From: Ettlia oleoabundans
Taxonomy: Eukaryota > Chlorophyta > Chlorophyceae > Chlamydomonadales
NCBI GenBank assembly: GCA_019693395.1
Contig: JAAMXP010000239.1
Coordinates: 1 to 64,000, forward strand
DNA length: 64,000 nucleotides
Reading direction: 5' to 3'
In this document: piece after piece, positions 12,267 to 24,210 of the stretch
How the letters are laid out: each line of letters starts with the position of its first letter
Position numbering within the stretch: position 1 is the first letter of the stretch
Notes under the pieces: model-generated
Seen by the model: the letters and a program-made list of their open reading frames with translations, nothing else
Databases searched by the model: none
Told to the model about the DNA's origin: nothing
Program-made: the position numbers and the translations under genes

Positions 12267-15200
12267 TCATGTCAAGCTGTCCAGCGCAGCCCACCCCTCC
12301 TCATCAAGCCCCTCCTCCTGCAACCCCTCTGCTGTGCCTGCTGCTGCTGCTGCTGCTGCCTGCCTCACTGGCGGCGTGTGTCCCCTGATCGCATGGCCCC
12401 CTGCCGTTAGAGCATCACCACTAAAGCTCCGCTGCAAGCGGCCGCTTGGGTGATAGCCCCCAGGGGTGCTCCTGCACTGCGCTAGCAGCGCTGCAAAAGC
12501 AGGAGCAGCTTTCTGCAGGGCCGGCGCACAGCCCACGATGATAAGGTTGCGCTTGGCTCGTGTGAGAGCCACATTCAGGCGACAGGCATCTGCAGGACAG
12601 GGAGCACGCCGAGCGGTGACGGGAAGTGAGTTGGGTGATATAGATTTTTAACCAAATGTGTGGAAGGGAGTTTGACTCTCCCAGTCAGTGCCCGAGCAAA
12701 GTGCCCGAGGCACTATTACAAATGGCAGGTCACGGTGCACTGGAAAGTGCAGTGACTGTCGGCACCTGAGGCAAAGGCCCCAGGACGAGTGACGGTGGTT
12801 GTCAGGATGATCACATCGCACTCGGCACCCTGCAAAGCCAGGAAGGGAAGGGGAGCGGCCGGGTGTGCGATAGGGCAATAACACACAGGGTCTCATGCAA
12901 AAGGCTGTTGCCAACTGCAGCTTGCACTTAGAAAACGGTGTCCCATGTACATAAAATCTCGAGGTACCTTTAAGCAGGATGCAAGGTTCCCCCCGGCTCT
13001 AATGCAGGAGATATGAGGCAGGTGGGCCTCACCTGGAAGGAATCCACTGTGGCTACTCGGATGCCCTGCTCCTCCCGCTCCTGCCCCTCATGTGCTGCCT
13101 CCTCTTCCTGCCCATCAGCTACCAGAGCTTCCCCTTTCTCTTGCCCCTGCCCAGGTCCGCCAGGCCCCAAGGCATCCAGCCCCTCTGCCTCACAGCTGGA
13201 GCTGCCACCGCCACCGCTGCTGCCGCTCAGCGCTGCACCTTGCCGTCGCTGGCGCTGCCGCTGTTCCAGCTGGGGCAGGCGGCGGTCGAGGAGGTAGCGC
13301 ACCAATGCCACCTACAGGTCTCAAGAAAGACATGCATGTGCAATGCGAAATCAGTTTAATAAGATAGAAGGACGGAATGTTGGATCAGCATGCTGCGAAG
13401 CTGTTGTAGTAGCATACTGTGGCACAGGTCAGGAAAGACAATGAACAACCATGCGGGCAGCACACACAGCACTTGGTTGCTTGCTGTGGGAGTCCTGTAC
13501 CGCCCCACCTGCGCTTTGAAGAAGCAGATAACACCACACTGGCACAGCCCCACCCCTGCGGCCACCAGCCGCTCCACTGCCGCCACCACAGCCTCCGCCT
13601 CCATTTGGTTGCTGGCGCTGCGCCCTGCGCCACGACATTGGCAATTACACCGATTAGCGAGAAGTTTCATCACCCTGAGAGATGAAGAACCTTCACGAGT
13701 GCCATGCGCAGCGCACGGTCCAGCCAAACACGCAGGAGCTAGGCGGCAGGCAAAGCCAAGGGCAGGGGCTGTACAGTAGTGTGTACCTGCACCGTATTGC
13801 TCCTGGCCCCTGACGTCCAAGAAGGCTAGGTTAGGCAGGGTTGGGAGCAAGGAGGCGCGCTGCTCCCGGCTGCACCCATCCAGCAGCTGCCCGCCGTAGA
13901 AATGGCGGTTGGGCACAGCCGAGATGTCTGGGTGGCACCGGTACTGGCGGCGCAGCAGGAAGGGCGGCAGGCCCTGGGCTGTAAGGCGCACAAACAGCGG
14001 GCGCAGCAGGCCATGTGGTTGTGCTGCAGCAGCTGGCATTAACTGCCCCGGCGCTGCTGTGACATGCACTGGAGATGCGATGACTGGCGGCAGCTGCAGC
14101 GGGTCGCCGGCGGCTATGAGAAATCTGCGCATCAGGCACAGCAGGAAGGCCCAGTCAACCTACAACTTGTTTTCAAAGAAAGCTTGCAAGATATCACCCA
14201 TGCACCAAACGGCTCCACAACCATCTCCTTCCCTGTGCTGGTGCCCCAGCCAATGCCATCCTACCAAGCTAATCCACCCACACTAAATCACTCACTTGGC
14301 CTGCGCCCGCAGCAGCGGCACTGCCGACAGCGGCTCCACCATCTGCGAGCACTCGTCCAGTACAACCACATCAAACCGCTGGCCATCCAGCGCAGCCAGT
14401 ACCGAGGAGCAGCAGGTGACGCCCACCACAGGTACCGTCTTGAGCAGCCGCCGGCGCTGGCGGTCGGCTCCTGCGAGGCAAGGAGGGAAGCACGTGATGC
14501 AATACTGGAGGCCAACAGTATGTTGGTTTGCAATATAAACTCGGCAGCAGGAGGAGCGACAGGGGTTGCAGTGTACTGAATATTGTGCGGGGAAGGACGA
14601 TGGCAATGAGAGCAGCTGCAGCGCTGCACGCAGGTGCCTGGGGTGCACGAAGCCTCACCCTTCTCCGCTGCTGCCAGCTCAGTACGAATCGCTGCTGCTT
14701 CTGCCGGCGTGGCGGCCTCCTTGAGCATCTCCCTCAGCTCGGCGGCAGCGGTGGCCGTAACTTTGCTCTCGCTGGCATGCAGAGACTGAGCCAGCAGGCG
14801 GCGGGATACCCGGCGGAGCGGCCCCACACGCAGGAAGTCGGTGCAGCCGGACTCCAAGAGACCTGTGGGCAGCAAGAGGGTAGCAAACGGAAAGGATGTG
14901 AGTGAGTTGATATGCATCGAAGAGCTTACGAGAAGAGAGGCACGTCTGGCAACATAATTGGCAGCTGCAGCAACTCCATGCAACCTTGGAAACATGCTGT
15001 CAACACTACATACCCTTGACAGTCAACCCATTCACCCGTGAGGACTCGGTCGACAGCCACGTTTGTGTGTGCTGAGACCAGCACTCGAGCACCGCTCAGT
15101 GGGGAGCCATGTCTGCCGCGCTGCTGCAACAGGAATTGCAGCAAGGCCACCAACAGGGTGGATTTCCCTGCACGGGTCATGAGGGGGCACGCTGCAGGCA

Positions 15201-18200
15201 CGTAGATTGAGAATCCTAGGAGAGGAACAGACGTAAGGACATAAACCTTGTTGTAACGCAACTCTGACATCAGCTGACTTGCTTCGCAGCGGCTTCGCAC
15301 AATGATGCATCGCCAGAGCCGTAGAAAGGAATGCAGTAACCACTCACCGCTGCCAAAGGGACCATGCACTAAGCAGATGGGCGGCGGTGCAGCACCCGCC
15401 GCTCCCGCTCCATGCGCCCAACCCGCCACATAATTAAGCACCTCTGCACAGCACGGCAACCACAAGACCACCAACACCATTAAATAGTTGCGGGTGTTCC
15501 ATCTGGAGACCCATAACAGAAATCCAACCAATAAGGTGAGTGGAAGGGCCTGCTTGTGCAACATTAGTGGAGCAGCAGCGGAGCAGAGTCAGCAGACCTG
15601 CCCGTGCCGTGCCTTACCCGCCTGCTCCACGTTCAAGCCAAACCGCTGGGCAATCTGCTCCGCCTGCACCAGCGGGCTTTCTACCAGCCCATCTGCTGCC
15701 GCCGCTGCTGCTGTCAGTTCATCATCGTCGTCTGAACAGCTGTAGCAGGGGCTCCCAGGCTCTGCTGACTCCTCCTTTGGCGGCTGCTGCTTGTGCTGCC
15801 CTTCTGAGCGAGCTGTACACCCAGGAACACCGGAGGCACGCTGCTGGGGGGGCTGCTGGCCAGCCCTGCTTCCCGCTGCTCCCGCGCTATTGGGACAGCC
15901 GCTATTTGGGCTCAATCGCAGCAGATGGGGCAGAAGGGGCAGCGTGCCTGCGGCTCCCGAGCGCAGTAAGTCGATCATGCCAAGCTCAATAGAAGCATCG
16001 GGCCCCTGCAGGTCACACACAAAAAACGAACAGTTGTTCTATTTGGGATCACATCGGTTGGTGAGCTGTTGCTTGGCTGAAAGCCACGTTGGTTGTGGTG
16101 CAGCGAACTGCAAGCATGCACACAGCAGTGCTTCTGCTCTGCTGCAGCTTGGAGCACTAGGCTGGTGGCCAGCCAGGGATGACGGGTTGCCTTGCCTTGA
16201 TGGCATAGACCAACTGGGAGCGGCCCAATCGTGGGGGCTGCGGAGACAGGAACTCAATCTCAAACCTGCACGAGAAAGAAAAGTCCGCGAGCAACAAAGG
16301 GCAAAGATTGATGTTGCCGCACTAAAAAACTGCACCTCTACATTGTAGCTTGAGGACATCACATGCAGCACCACATGGCTACTTACTTGCCATCTTGATT
16401 GGGCCCGTGCCACAGAGAGCGCGCCACAGCAACCCATGGCTCCCGGCTGCGGTCGCCCGGCTGGCCAGGGGTGAACCCTGCCTGAAACTCCGGGGTGGTG
16501 CTTATGATCCACAGATTGTCCCGCCTGCAGTACCCACGCCGCCTAGCATCACTCAGTGGATTGCCAGCACCAGCAGCACATTGAGTTCCAGAAACAAATG
16601 CAATCACGACCACAAAGGGTCTGACAACTAATCGGTGAAACATGGCCTTGTCCCCGCCTGCAGTACCCACGCCGCCTAGCATCACTCAGTGGATTGCCAG
16701 CACCAGCAGCACATTGAGTTCCAGAAACAAATGCAATCACGACCACAAAGGGTCTGACAACTAATCGGTGAAACATGGCCTTGTCCCCGCCTGTAGTACC
16801 CACGCCGCCTAGCATCACTCAGTGGATTGCCAGCACCAGCAGCACATTGAGTTCCAGAAACAAATGCAATCACGACCACAAAGGGTCTGACAACTAATCG
16901 GTGAAACATGGCCTTGTCCCCTGTGCAACCCCAAGGCCTCTTGCCTGTACTCTGCGGCCTTCTGCCTGCCAGATCTGAGGATAAGGTAGATGCTGTCTGT
17001 CTTCTTGGCAGGTTCCTCATCATCTTGTGCCTCCTCATCTTCCTCCGCACCCCTCCCTCGCTTGCCCTGCTTGCCGCCGCCACCATTCCAGCCACCCTGC
17101 ACCAGGCGTATAGCACCACATTTGCGGGATGCCAACGGCACAACACCTAAAAGGTGCCCAAGGCCTCTCAAATGTGTTGCTGAACATTGTGAAATTGGCT
17201 TGGAGCCCAGAGGGGTGCTTGCCACAACAGTGCATGTGCTCAAGAGAGGCAAGTGTTGCGCGGATGGTGCGGCAGTTCCCTCACTTTCTTGGGAAGATTC
17301 CTCCAGACGAAGAGTTCGCAGGTGCCATAAAAGGGCACCCTTGCCTGCCGAAGCCGTGCCTCTAAGCCACCGCCTGCATGCCATGCCATTCCATGCCACC
17401 ATTTCAAGCAAGGCCAAGCAAGGCCGCACAACATCCCAAAGAGACAAGAAAGAAACAGGGTGGCAACAGACACAATCAGCATTGTTGGCTTGCTTGTTGG
17501 CCTGCTGCGTGGAAACACACAAAAACCACCCCATTGCCACCTGTGCTGGCAGCTCACCTGTGCTGCCCATGCTGCCGTAGCCTGCCCCACCCTGCTTGGC
17601 GCCAGATGCATTCTGAGCTGCACGCTGTGGCTGGGGCGGCTGCTGCCCAGTACGGGCAATTGCGGTGTGGAAGGCCTGTGCCACCTCGGCTACCCTGCGG
17701 TGCTGGGGAATGTCAGGGCGTTTTGGTGGGGCGCTAAGACAAAGCGGCACTAGAGTTGCCTGGGGCACAAGACCGCCTCACACAGCAGCCACTGATAGGT
17801 GTGTGTCATAAGAAGTCGGGCCTCAGGTAACAACACCCACCTCAGGTTCAGCTCTTCCCAAAGTGCATTGCACAACGTCTGCACATATTGCTGCCCGCTG
17901 GCGAACCTATCCGGCACAGCCACCTTGCGGGCCGGCCGGGCGCTCTCCTCGGCAGTAGGCCAGCCCAGCTGCACCACACCATCGACTATTTTGTTCCATC
18001 CCCTACCAGGAGCAGGAGCTGCACGTGCTGCAGTTGGCTTCACTTGCTGCTTGTTGACTGCGGCCCCTGCTGTGCCTGGGGCTGTGACTGCAGGCTGCTT
18101 CCAGGCCCCACTGCCACCAGCCGCCCTGCTGGGCCCTGCGTGACACTTGACCTGCTGATGTCGAGGCTGCGATGCTAGTGGCGGTGCTGCAGGAGGCTGC

Positions 18201-19627
18201 CTGTTAGGCTGCAGCGGAGCTCGCTGCGCCTGCCAGCCTTCCTGCTGCTGCATTGGGCGTGCAGGCTGCATGCTGAGCTCTGCTGCCTGGGGAGGACGCA
18301 CAATCGGCTTCCAGCCTGCTGCTGAGACCCAGGAGTTGGTGGGAGATAGCTCCAGCTCCTCTAACCCATCACTGCTGAGGTCTGCCCGTGGAGCAGCAGC
18401 CCCCGCCGGCCTGCTAGCCCCTCGTCCCCAAGCCGAGCGCTGCTGGGCGCCTCCAGGCTGCCGCGCCGCTGGCACTGTTGGCGCCGAGGCGTACTGGTGG
18501 CATTGCTGCTGATGTTCAGCAGGGCTTGGAACCTGCGGGCTTTGCAGGGCTGCTAGCTGGGCTGCTCCTCCTGCACCATTGGCTTCCAGTCGGCCCTCAA
18601 AGCCACCTCCTTCATCCTCGTTGTCCTGTAAGTAGCTGTCCCATTTAGGCCGGGCTGCTACTGGCCGCAATGCTGCCTTCCGGGCTGGCTCCAAAGCCCT
18701 TGGGTTTGCATCGAAAACAGCCGCAGAGGCGGCTTCGCTGGCAGGCGCATGCTGCACACGCTGGCGCTTGGCAGCTGGTGCCGCTGCTTCCACAGGGGCA
18801 CAACCTGCTGCCCCAGTGAGAAGTCGCAGAATGTCATCATCTGCGCACTAGCAGGAACACAGGACATACTTCAGTGGAGCCCAGTGTGCATTTCCACTGG
18901 TCCAGTCTACGCAACAGCCAGCAGAGGAGCCTCATTCAAAATGACCAAGAAGAAGCAGCAGCACCCAGCACATCACACAGAAAGAGCACCCACCTGAGCG
19001 CACAGCTGATCCAAACCGTGCGCAGAGTGCTGGCGCTTGCTGCACTACAGTTGCTGCCGGCGGAGCTGGTTTTCTTGCCGGCGCGGTGAACTGCTGCCGA
19101 CGAGGGTGCTGCATGTGCTGATGTAGCGGTGCCGCTCCTGCCTGGTCAGCAGCTGTGGGGAAAGGTCCCGACTGAGGATCCGACATGGGTGCTGTTGCTC
19201 CCACAGCTGCTGGCCTGGGAGCTCTGAAGCCAGCTGGCTTCTTGCTTCCCCCGCTGCCACGGAGCCCAGCACCCACAAACCGCGACCGAGCAGCTGCCGG
19301 TGCTGCCGCCGGTGCTTTAACCGCGGTTTGCGCCAGCTCTGCTGCTGGCTGGGTATCAGATGCGCTCGCACCGTTCATCTCGGGGGGGGTGCAGGGCACA
19401 TCCACGTGAACAATGATGCCCTGCCCAAACCCTTTCTCCAGTTCGGCTCCCTCCTCTAGCACTTCGTCAGCTGCCAGTCGGCCCAGCGCCATCACTGAAC
19501 CGCTCTCATCATGTAGTCTGGCATCCCTCCCGGACTGAGTGACGTAGCCGTCAAGCCATTTCCGGTTCTTGCGCTGCTTATGGCCGTCCCGTGTGAAGGT
19601 GGCACGAAAGCAGGCTGCCGCTGCCAT
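12267..19627 (-). CDS. ZGRF1: ZGRF1-type superfamily 1 DNA helicase
   Basis: Sixteen exons, all phase-checked, give 1444 residues. In transcript order: 19627-18994, 18840-17841, 17733-17558, 17146-16945, 16524-16387, 16265-16196, 16005-15618, 15443-15348, 15167-15036, 14862-14659, 14470-14296, 14124-13787, 13624-13509, 13311-13033, 12829-12766 and 12589-12267. Residues 1-70 are the ZGRF1/Mte1 N-terminal domain (DUF2439: FTRDGHKQRKNRKWLDGYV). A long disordered Ala/Pro/Gln region follows. The helicase has HGPFGSGKST, VLVSAHTNVAVDRVL, LDECSQ (motif II), AAGDPLQLPPV (III), RRQYRCHPDIS (IV), ATVDSFQGAECD (V) and NVALTRAKRNLIIVG (VI). Human ZGRF1 is a 5'-3' helicase that aids RAD51 recombination and crosslink repair; nuclear repair is inferred here. 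I do not see the GRF zinc finger of the human protein. Two introns have GC donors (16525-16944 and 16006-16195). The start is the first Met of the conserved domain. Confidence 0.93.
16531..16929. repeat. 133-bp tandem repeat, three copies, inside a ZGRF1 intron
   Basis: TACCCACGCCGCCTAGCATC begins at 16531, 16664 and 16797, so the period is 133 bp. The copies are almost identical. They fill most of the 420-bp GC-AG intron 16525-16944 of ZGRF1. Each unit also carries a copy of the minus-strand acceptor region (CTGCAG or CTACAG followed by GCGGGGACAAG), resembling the real exon start GCGGGACAAT. Confidence 0.95.
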
Positions 19628-20499
19628 GTCGCCGCCGCAAGCGGCACAGTCAACAACCAGGGCCTGCCCGGTCAGGTGGTGTGACCCAATGCCCGCATAA
19701 ACCGCTACCAGCAAGACGCTGCTGCAAACACGGGTGTTTCTGTTCTAATCGCAGCGAATTGTGCGGTGAGGGTATGGCGTACCAAAAGTGCGGCGGCACT
19801 TAACAGGCACGGTGATTAATGCGGCTTTGAGCCTTATCTTTCAAAAGGATCTGCGCAAATGAGTATCACAGCACTCTCAGCGCAGCACAGCGTGGCCGCC
19901 GCCGCTCTGCCGGGCGCACCCTCAGTGCGTCTGCCTGCCAGGGTGCAATGGACACGTTCTTCCAATTTTCTGGCAACTTTAAGGTCATATGCAAAACAGC
20001 GGCCACTGTGTGATTTAACAGTCATGTGGCGCTTGTGCCCACCAGCCGACCGCCTAGCCGCCATTTTGATTGACACCCAGGCGATGTTGTTGCTGGAGTA
20101 ATGTCAATGCTGGAGCATTACAGCATGAATTCCAGGGCGATATGTGTGGTCTTCAACTCAGGGGCAGCCCATGTACTGTAGCTGCTTCTGAAACTGCCGT
20201 CCTGCCGGTTTGTTGCTAACTTGCCACCCTCCTGTCTTTGCAGTTGACCTGCTGCTAAATCAGCGGGGATTTGAAATAACGTGGAAACTGGTGCCCTACT
20301 AGGCAAGCAGCACCTTGACCGCTGAAACACGTGAGAAACTCTGCAGGCGGCTTCCAGAGCAACTGCCAGTATGCAACCGGACGACGGTATTTGCGGATAT
20401 GACTCTTACTCCGCTCCATCTTATCAGTTATGACTGTCCAAACAATCTCGTAATTGATCGCTATCACTCTACAGCAGGGCACCCCTACGGTTTTTAGCC
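19628..20499. promoter_or_regulatory. Divergent promoter region between ZGRF1 and a secreted Pro-rich gene
   Basis: About 870 bp separate the two start codons, which point away from each other. Short open frames here (for example 19859-20101 on the plus strand) have no family motif. I could not identify a specific promoter element. Confidence 0.5.
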
Positions 20500-22841
20500 A
20501 TGCCTTCGTCGGCGTTGAGCAGGCTGGGACTCTGGCTCTTAACGGCGTTGCTGCTGCTTCACGTTCACGGCAGGTATGGATCAATCCATCACACATTGAT
20601 ATATCCTCGCTTTCGCTGTCGGGAGGTGCACGCGTATGCTGCTGTGCAGCACGGGTTGTTGCAGGCACGGGTTGACTGGCAGTAAACAGCCCGGCTTGTC
20701 CGAAAAATATCTCATCTAGTGCAGCGCCGGCGATCCAAGGCCGCTGCAGTGATCTGCACCGCGGCACAGGGCAAGGCGGTGGCCGGGCCCGGTGGGCCGG
20801 AGTGGTCAAGTCCTCATTACAATCTTTCGTATGCCACCTTGCGCTTGCAGCTTGGCAGGGAATGTGGATGACTTCGGTCTTGAGGCGGCAGATGATGACG
20901 CAGGTCGGTTCCTGGCGGCGCCCTGGCGGTTGCCGCCTTCATGATCAGCTGCCTGCGGCAGTGTAAACAAGGGCAGTTCCCATATCAACAAGGCCGACCT
21001 GCGCTTCCTTTTTGATGTCTCTTTGCAGGGTTCACAGGTCTGCTAGCGGTTGGCCATAACAACTGTCACAAGTTCAAGAACTGCACTTCGCGTGAGTAGG
21101 ATGCTGGCTTAGTTGTGGCTTGCAGGGCACGTTTAGGCTGGTCAGTAGCAGCAGTGGTGGGGGGAGAGCTGCTAGTAGTGTGAAACAATGTCGCTGGATT
21201 GCCAAAAATTCTGATAGTCATTCCCTGCCCAGCAGAACAAGCAAGCTGCCCACTCCAGTGAACCTGCCATGCGTTCACCCTGTGACGCCAAACTCCTGGT
21301 CGGACATGCTGCAGCCCCGCCTAAGCCCAAGCCCAAGCCCAGGCCCAAGCCCAGACCGCCAACTTGCCCCCCTCCGGTCGTCAAGTTTATTGCTGTCATT
21401 CCCAACAAGTCCAAGTTCCCGTGCAAAGGCCGCAACTGCAAGGCAAGCATGCGGCGCCTGTGTTGTATGAACACCACTGCGCAGCGGTTGCGCCAGCTAC
21501 GGGGGCAAGCGCAGCCGGTCACCGCTGCTAGCCCAATGTCATGCCACCGCCTTTTTGTCCACTGTCAAGCCACACCCTTTCACCCCATGCACCTTCTCAC
21601 TCATTAACTCTTGCCTTGCTCCTGCAGTCTGCCTTCACCACGCGTGCTGTGGCACAGTATTTGGCTCTGGTCCGGAAGCAGGCGCTGAATGCAGGCGGTA
21701 CCATCGTCACACCAGTCATCAAGCTGGTGGAGAACAGGCCCAGCTTTGCGATGGTGCAAGGCATCAACGTGCACACAGAGGTTCGGTTCCCCGGTCCCAA
21801 GTGCCAGCAGCCAGCGGCCACACGCCTGGCTGCCAACCTGAAGAGCAGCCAAGCATGGATCAAGGCGGCGTACGGCTCAAGAGCGTCGGTGATGGCTGTG
21901 AGTGGCGGGTGAGCTTCTGCCACTGGCACTGCTGCTGCAAACGGGGGTGATACTGGCAGCACACGAACGGGCGCCGTTAGGGACGCAGGCAGCAGTTGCA
22001 GACGCTGGCTGGGAGCAGTAAGGCCCTCTGGCTTGAGGCTGCCAGTCATTGCAGCTGACTGGAAAGTGGTGCACCCACACTGCTCTGCAGGCCTTCCTCG
22101 GCTCCTGTGCACAGCCCATCTCTCTCACCGCCACCCCCAAGACCCAAACCCAGTCCGCCGTCGCCCAAGCCCAGCCCGCCGCCGCCCAAGCCCACAAAGA
22201 AGCCTGGCAAGCCTCCCAAAAAGGCACAGGTGAATTGCTGCTGGTGACAGCAATATAGGCTACGCTGCTGCTGCTGCTGCTGCCATTTGGCTGGTGAGCT
22301 GCAGGGCAGGAACCTTTTGAGCGCACAGGCTACAGGCACGCTGTCCAGCAGCAGATGAAGCATCCCGATAGTGCAGCTCTAGACCAAGCTAACACTGTTC
22401 TTAAGGTTTTGCAATGACCTGGGTACCGCCCTTCGCTGGGTCAGGTGGAGGATTGGTCATACAAACCAGAACGTGAATCACTGTGCAACCCGCCCGTCCA
22501 TGCAGGAACCCCCCAAGGTGGACCCACCAAAACAAGAACCGCCCAAGCAGGACCCACCCAAACAGGACCCACCCAAGGACAACCTCCCCATTGAAAAACC
22601 TCCACAGCAGGACCCACCCAAGCAGGACCCTCCAAAGGATGAGTCTCCGCAGCAAGACCCACCCAAGCAAGAACCACTCAGGGTAGACTCACCCAAGGAG
22701 GACCCGCCCAAGGATGACCCACCCAAGCAGGACCCGCCCAAGAAGCAGGACCCGCCCAAGGACGACCCACCCAAGCAAGACCCACCCAAGAAGCAGGACC
22801 CGCCCAAGGGAAAGAACTTGGGGCGTCGAGGGCAACTATAA
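20500..22841 (+). CDS. Secreted Pro/Lys-rich cell-wall-type protein
   Basis: Seven exons close in phase: 20500-20573, 20851-20903, 21029-21091, 21315-21442, 21628-21908, 22091-22229 and 22506-22841, giving 357 residues. A clear signal peptide opens the protein (SRLGLWLLTALLLLHVHG). A short Cys pair (NNCHKFKNCTS) leads to a first Pro/Lys hinge (PPKPKPKPRPKPRPPTCPPP). A globular part of about 115 residues follows (FIAVIPN, KLVENRPSFAMVQGINV, VRFPGPKC). A second hinge reads PPPPRPKPSPPSPKPSPPPP, and the tail is built of PPKQD/PPKDD repeats to TAA. The layout of signal peptide and globular part between Pro-rich rods resembles volvocine pherophorins, but I do not see enough to call the pherophorin domain. 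Export to the extracellular matrix is inferred. The intron 21443-21627 has a GC donor (AAG|GCAAGC). Confidence 0.75.
22506..22830 (+). repeat. Coding repeat PPKQD/PPKDD
   Basis: About twenty imperfect 15-bp units (CCACCCAAGCAGGAC and variants) encode alternating Pro-Pro-Lys and acidic or Gln residues in the last exon of the secreted Pro-rich protein. Some units carry an extra Lys (PPKKQD). Confidence 0.9.
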
Positions 22842-24210
22842 GAATTGATGTGAGTACCAGTCAGCCGCCGTTTGCCGGGGTTTGGCAGCCAGGGTCAGGG
22901 TAGATATCGACGTCGCTTACCCTTGTAGTTGTTTTGCTGCCAGCAGCGCATGGCGCCCCTGCATCACGGCTGGTTCTCCGTGGCTGGCTGCTGGTTTACC
23001 CTTGTGCCTGGCTTGCAGCACTGTGCCAGGCAGCTCATGTTAGCCTTGACTTGCAGGCAGCAAGCTGCACAGGGTGGGATGCGGGCTGCAAAAGGCTGCA
23101 AAAATGCGGGCGCATTTGGTGGCATGTGTTGCAGACACCGTCAATGTGTTGATTTGAATCTGCGCCTGCCGACTATCCACATTGCAGGTATTCAACACTG
23201 TGATCATAGCGGCCTGCACGCACCTGCTGCCTGTTTGCGCGAGGTGGCCAGCTGTGCGGCCACCATCATGGAGAGGCCAACTCCCACCTACTAGCCTTCT
23301 GAAGCTTCACGTAGTTGTGAATTGAATCGGTTGTCTTTTATCTTCCTTCCACTGCAAACCGACAACTGTGTCATTCAACCACCCAACACGGTTTCAAGCC
23401 CTCTTGTAGCCCGGTTTCATGCCCTTTTGTAGCCATTCAATGGCCCTAATCTTTAGCATTTCGACAAAAATGTCTTCCGAAATCTTTCCCACTGGGTGTC
23501 GTCCTGAACACGGTTTGTAACAAGAACAACAAGCATACTGTAGTGAGTTGTCATCTTCCTCTATGCAAATGAAACTTGCAGCGCAACCCACATTTTTGGG
23601 AACCGCCGAATTCCACAACCTTGCGCAGCAACAAATGGTGTGCACTGATTGCATGCTGTAAAAGCCATCCTACTCTGCACCAGATCAGCTGCGGTCAACA
23701 AGGATGGCGCTCTGGCAACGCCACAAACCAGCGACCCAGAGCACCAAGGAGCCCTGCGCAGGCATGCGGCAGAACCCGCCACCCTGTTGACCAAAGCGGG
23801 CGTGCAGCATCACCTCTTTGCAGCGGCTGGCGCATCCTTTGGCTGGCGATTCTTTGCAAAAGCCCGGTTGAAGCGGGGCTGCATGCCGGCACTGCGAAGT
23901 AGGCGGACCCCCCTCATTTACAGCAGCGCTGACGTCCACACAAAAGTAACGCTACATCGAAAGCGTACTAGTTGTTGGATATCACGAAGCTAGTCATTGT
24001 CGTCACGAATGCCGCAGCCGCTGGGACCTCCTATCGGGCGCGCAGCGAGCCGACGTGGCGGAGGTCACGGAGGTCTATTGGGTCGATTATGCCGTATGTA
24101 GCATGAACGATGAGTGCCTTGTGCCTTTGTGCACAGTTCTGATACGAGAAATCGGCTGTCTGTGTTGTGGCTAGCAGGTCTACACCTTTGTGCGTTGAAG
24201 CGCATGGAAG
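22842..24210. other. Intergenic stretch without a supported gene
   Basis: Open frames exist on both strands (for example 23649-23993 plus and 23394-23654 minus). None shows a recognised motif, and the two strands are about equally plausible. A TGCAG acceptor near 23190 could belong to an alternative 3' exon of the Pro-rich gene upstream. Confidence 0.4.

Noticed and set aside
19859..20101. 80-codon plus-strand frame upstream of the Pro-rich gene
   Set aside because: It sits in the divergent promoter region, has no motif, and does not splice in phase to the following signal-peptide exon.
23649..23993. Plus-strand frame of 114 codons between the Pro-rich gene and MnmE
   Set aside because: No recognised motif, no clear splice partners, and an opposing minus-strand frame is as long; no way to choose.
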